Of a DNA stretch of 64,000 nucleotides, positions 61,261 to 64,000 are shown piece by piece. Each line of letters opens with the position of its first letter. The stretch's first letter is position 1. Both the position numbers and the translations under genes were made by a program. Under the pieces are notes generated by a model. It searched no databases and was not told the origin of the DNA. It saw only the letters and a program-made list of their open reading frames with translations. Source of the stretch: Zonotrichia leucophrys gambelii (lineage: Eukaryota > Chordata > Aves > Passeriformes > Passerellidae); assembly GCF_028769735.1 (NCBI RefSeq), contig NC_088175.1, forward strand, positions 8,928,001 to 8,992,000, given 5' to 3'.

Positions 61261-64000
61261 CAACAACGGGAGGGGTGATGAGCCCTCGTTACCCTTTCAG
61301 GCTCTGAAACTCTATTCCCAGGTGACTGATCCAGCTGGCAGTGCCCACACTCAATCCAGCCTCTTGTAATGGACCACAGCCCTTCCCAGCCTTCAGGTCC
61401 CTTTTTATCATCAGTCTCCAGGCTTTGTAGCTCATTCTCATGTTGACTCTTTCAGAGGTGATGCAACAGAGAAGCAAGAAGCAGAGCAGTCTAACTGAGA
61501 GCATAAATATTCTTTCAAAAACCAGCCTTCAAATAATGACAAGTACAAGGTGTGAGAGGTTCCTGTAGTGACATCCAGGGGGACTGCAGCCCAAGCCCAG
61601 GCCTTGGGCAAGCCCAGCACTGAGCTTCCTTCTTCTGATGGAACAGTGAGACCTCACTTCCTTGAAGGACAATTTTCTTTTGAAAATAGTTTCTAGCTCC
61701 TTTTTCACCTACTTACTTCTTTGTTGCTACAGAGCGGCTGAAAATCCCTGTAGTTCTAAGTGGCTGCAAGTCCTGGCTGTAAAACCTGAATGTGTGTGAA
61801 GATTTTTTTAAATAAACACACCACTTGTCCGAAATGGGGCACAGAAGGCTCAAAGGCCAGTAAGTAGTTCAGTAACAGCAGAGGCAGCCACAGCTGAAAA
61901 GTATTTATGTGGACAAAAGCCCACAGCTAGATTTTTGTGAATGCTCTTTGTGGAGAAGGCAGCTTGAACTGGGTTTAGCTCACAGGTTTACAAGCAGCTG
62001 CAGAACATGAAAGTATAAGGAAAAAGAAATTGTAAATTGAAGAGATTTAGCATGGCAGGAGAAAATGACAATCCATTGACTCTGCTCAGATCCAGTTGTA
62101 CCCTAGATGACAACTGCATATTTTGTGCACTTAGTGTAGTTGGCTCCATAAGGCAGTCAGAGGCACAGAGAGGCTTTTACCTAAAGGGGAACACTACCTC
62201 TCCCTCAAATCTCTGGGAAATCACTTCTCCAGCACAGAAATAGGTCTGCCTTAAGCCACACCAGCCAGCTTTCCAAATCCACTGTGGTCAGAGCTCTGCA
62301 GTTCTAAAGCAAACCAGTAGCTTCCATGTTATATAAAAGTTACTGACTTTGTGTTTACCACGTGCCTTCTCAGATGCTTCTTGAATCTGGATTGTTTCCA
62401 GCATACATATATAGTTTATATATGTTTATAACTTTATAAAGTTTTAAAAGCTTTGGCAGTCTGTCAGCCAGAGCTGTGGTGTAGGTCTAGTGTGTTTATG
62501 GAGCATGAGCTGGGTACTTTCAAGCGTCTTTATGGACTTGCAGGTGGAGGTAAGTCAAAGCTGGGTCCCACATGAAGAGGATTTCTTCTGTGTATTAAAA
62601 AAAAGTTTTCCTCCAGCCACAAATTCCTGACTGAGCTTCACTGTAATCATTCAAATCACCAGATCCCAGAAGAGCACTCCTCCTGGGGACCTGCAGAGCC
62701 CCATAGCTGTCTGACTGGACACACAGGCTGTCACCCCTGAGTGCCACCCCAGGTCTCACAAATCCATGGCCTTCCTGCAGCCCACACTGCCTTGCACATG
62801 ATGACAAACCTGAGCTGCAGGCTTGGCCCACCCTCCAACTTCCAGCATGCCTTGTGTGCCATGGCCACGGTCTTCCTCTTCCAGGCAGGATGGCCCAGGC
62901 ATGACTTAACTCCGGCCTTGCTGTGCATGAATTGTGCCAAAACCCACTGAGGAGTTGAGAATGGAACACCAGAAAGTCCACTACTACCTTTGGATGAAGA
63001 ATTTATCCTTAGTTTCAGTCTTTCACCCCACATCCCACCCCCTTAAACTTCCCTGGGCTTCTCCTCATGAGTCCTCCTGCTCCCAGCTTTGCTCTGTCCT
63101 TGAGCAAAACCATAGGCAGGGATACGCCCCAATCTGTGAGTACCTGGCAGCTGGATCTTAGAAGCCTATTTCTGAAAAAAAAATTATTCTCACCTTGCAT
63201 GATTGCCCCTTTCTATGGGCTACCACACAGAGTAATATGTGGCTCCACTGGTTTTACCACCCCACTCTGACATGCCCTTGAAACCTGATACACAGCTTTT
63301 GATGGTAGGCCACAGCTGGCTTCCAGCAGGCTACCCCACAAGCAGTGGAGATTTTGCATATAAAACTATTAAAACACCAGGTAATGTGAAGTGTCAACTT
63401 CCTTCTGGGCTGCTGTAGCAAGTACTAAGAAGAGGAAGACAGAACACATTTCTGCAATGACCCAATTACACTCAATACAAAAAAGCATGGAATGTCATCT
63501 TGGAGAGGCTGTATTCAACAAAAATGGATCTAGGAATGCTGGACTCTCTTGTGTGGGTTCCTTACATTACCTGAGCATCTGTTTCAAACCATCTACTGAC
63601 AAAGTAATTTCCCCCCCAAAATTTCAGAAGGTAGGGGCACCACTTCTGTCTCTCCTCAGTATCCTCAGAAAGTGAAGCACAGCTATTTTTACTAGCATTA
63701 CAAAACACCTTACATTTAACCCAAACTTGTAAAAACAGTGGAAGACTTTTACTGCTCTAATACATTAGGTTGTGCATTGTTATTTTCTTTTCTGAGAAAA
63801 TACTGTCTATGAATATATATTTAGAATTCTTTCTACAAAATGATGACCTGATTGCAATCATGGAATTACTACAAAAATGAGAAATTGTAAATAATTATTT
63901 CAAAAGGAAAATATACCTGTTCTTTTACTAATGATGCACTAGAAGCTTACTTTAAAAATAGTATCTACCATTTTGAAAAGATCAGATCCTCAAAATGCAA
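61261..64000. other. Non-coding DNA without recognised features
   Basis: Unique DNA to the end of the window. The part from 62600 to 63160 is GC-richer, with overlapping chance frames on both strands and no recognised repeat or gene. Confidence 0.5.

Noticed and set aside
1..64000. CRISPR array, operon, prophage, tRNA or rRNA genes
   Set aside because: No regularly spaced repeats, no closely packed long frames, and no recognisable RNA gene. The repeats identify vertebrate DNA.

Overview
The window looks like bird nuclear DNA, most likely from a songbird (passerine). The evidence is its repeats. There are several CR1 LINE fragments, one with recognisable reverse-transcriptase residues. There are two solo LTRs of a type that I recognise from memory as abundant in passerine genomes. 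There are also weak relics of an ancient MIR-type (CORE) SINE. The rest is AT-rich and intron- or desert-like, with no operons, no bacterial-style gene spacing and no CpG-island promoter.

I find no protein-coding exon that I can defend. The longest open frames (for example 12567-13451, 15242-15745, 30383-30835 and 36 codons at 58252-58361) are explained by retroelement sequence, by GC-rich composition or by chance, or stay unproven. No tRNA, rRNA or known microRNA was recognised.

Layout. 1-12.6 kb: unique AT-rich DNA with two stretches that look like conserved non-coding elements (930-1310, 10700-11300). 12.6-16.6 kb: two solo LTRs about 2 kb apart, each flanked by a direct repeat (TCCCTC and AGACA) and sharing nearly identical first 15 bases. 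22-24.1 kb: ancient SINE relics, a homeodomain/TCF-motif block and a GC-rich patch. 26 kb: a perfect AT-rich hairpin and a CR1 3' end. 29-33 kb: three non-repeat blocks, the best being 32040-32870, which keeps many CpGs in AT-rich DNA and carries octamer, SOX and TAATTA motifs. 36-37.9 kb: a 1.8-kb CR1 copy ending in sixteen CTATT repeats. 41.7 and 49.4 kb: further CR1 fragments. 47-61 kb: more regulatory-looking blocks, including a dense palindromic cluster of TGACA motifs at 52335-52432 and a possible orphan exon at 58250-58361.

Taken together, this reads as a regulatory gene desert or a very large intron near a developmental gene. The blocks proposed as conserved elements are inferred from composition and motifs only. 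A multi-species alignment is needed to confirm any of them, and I cannot name the neighbouring gene.
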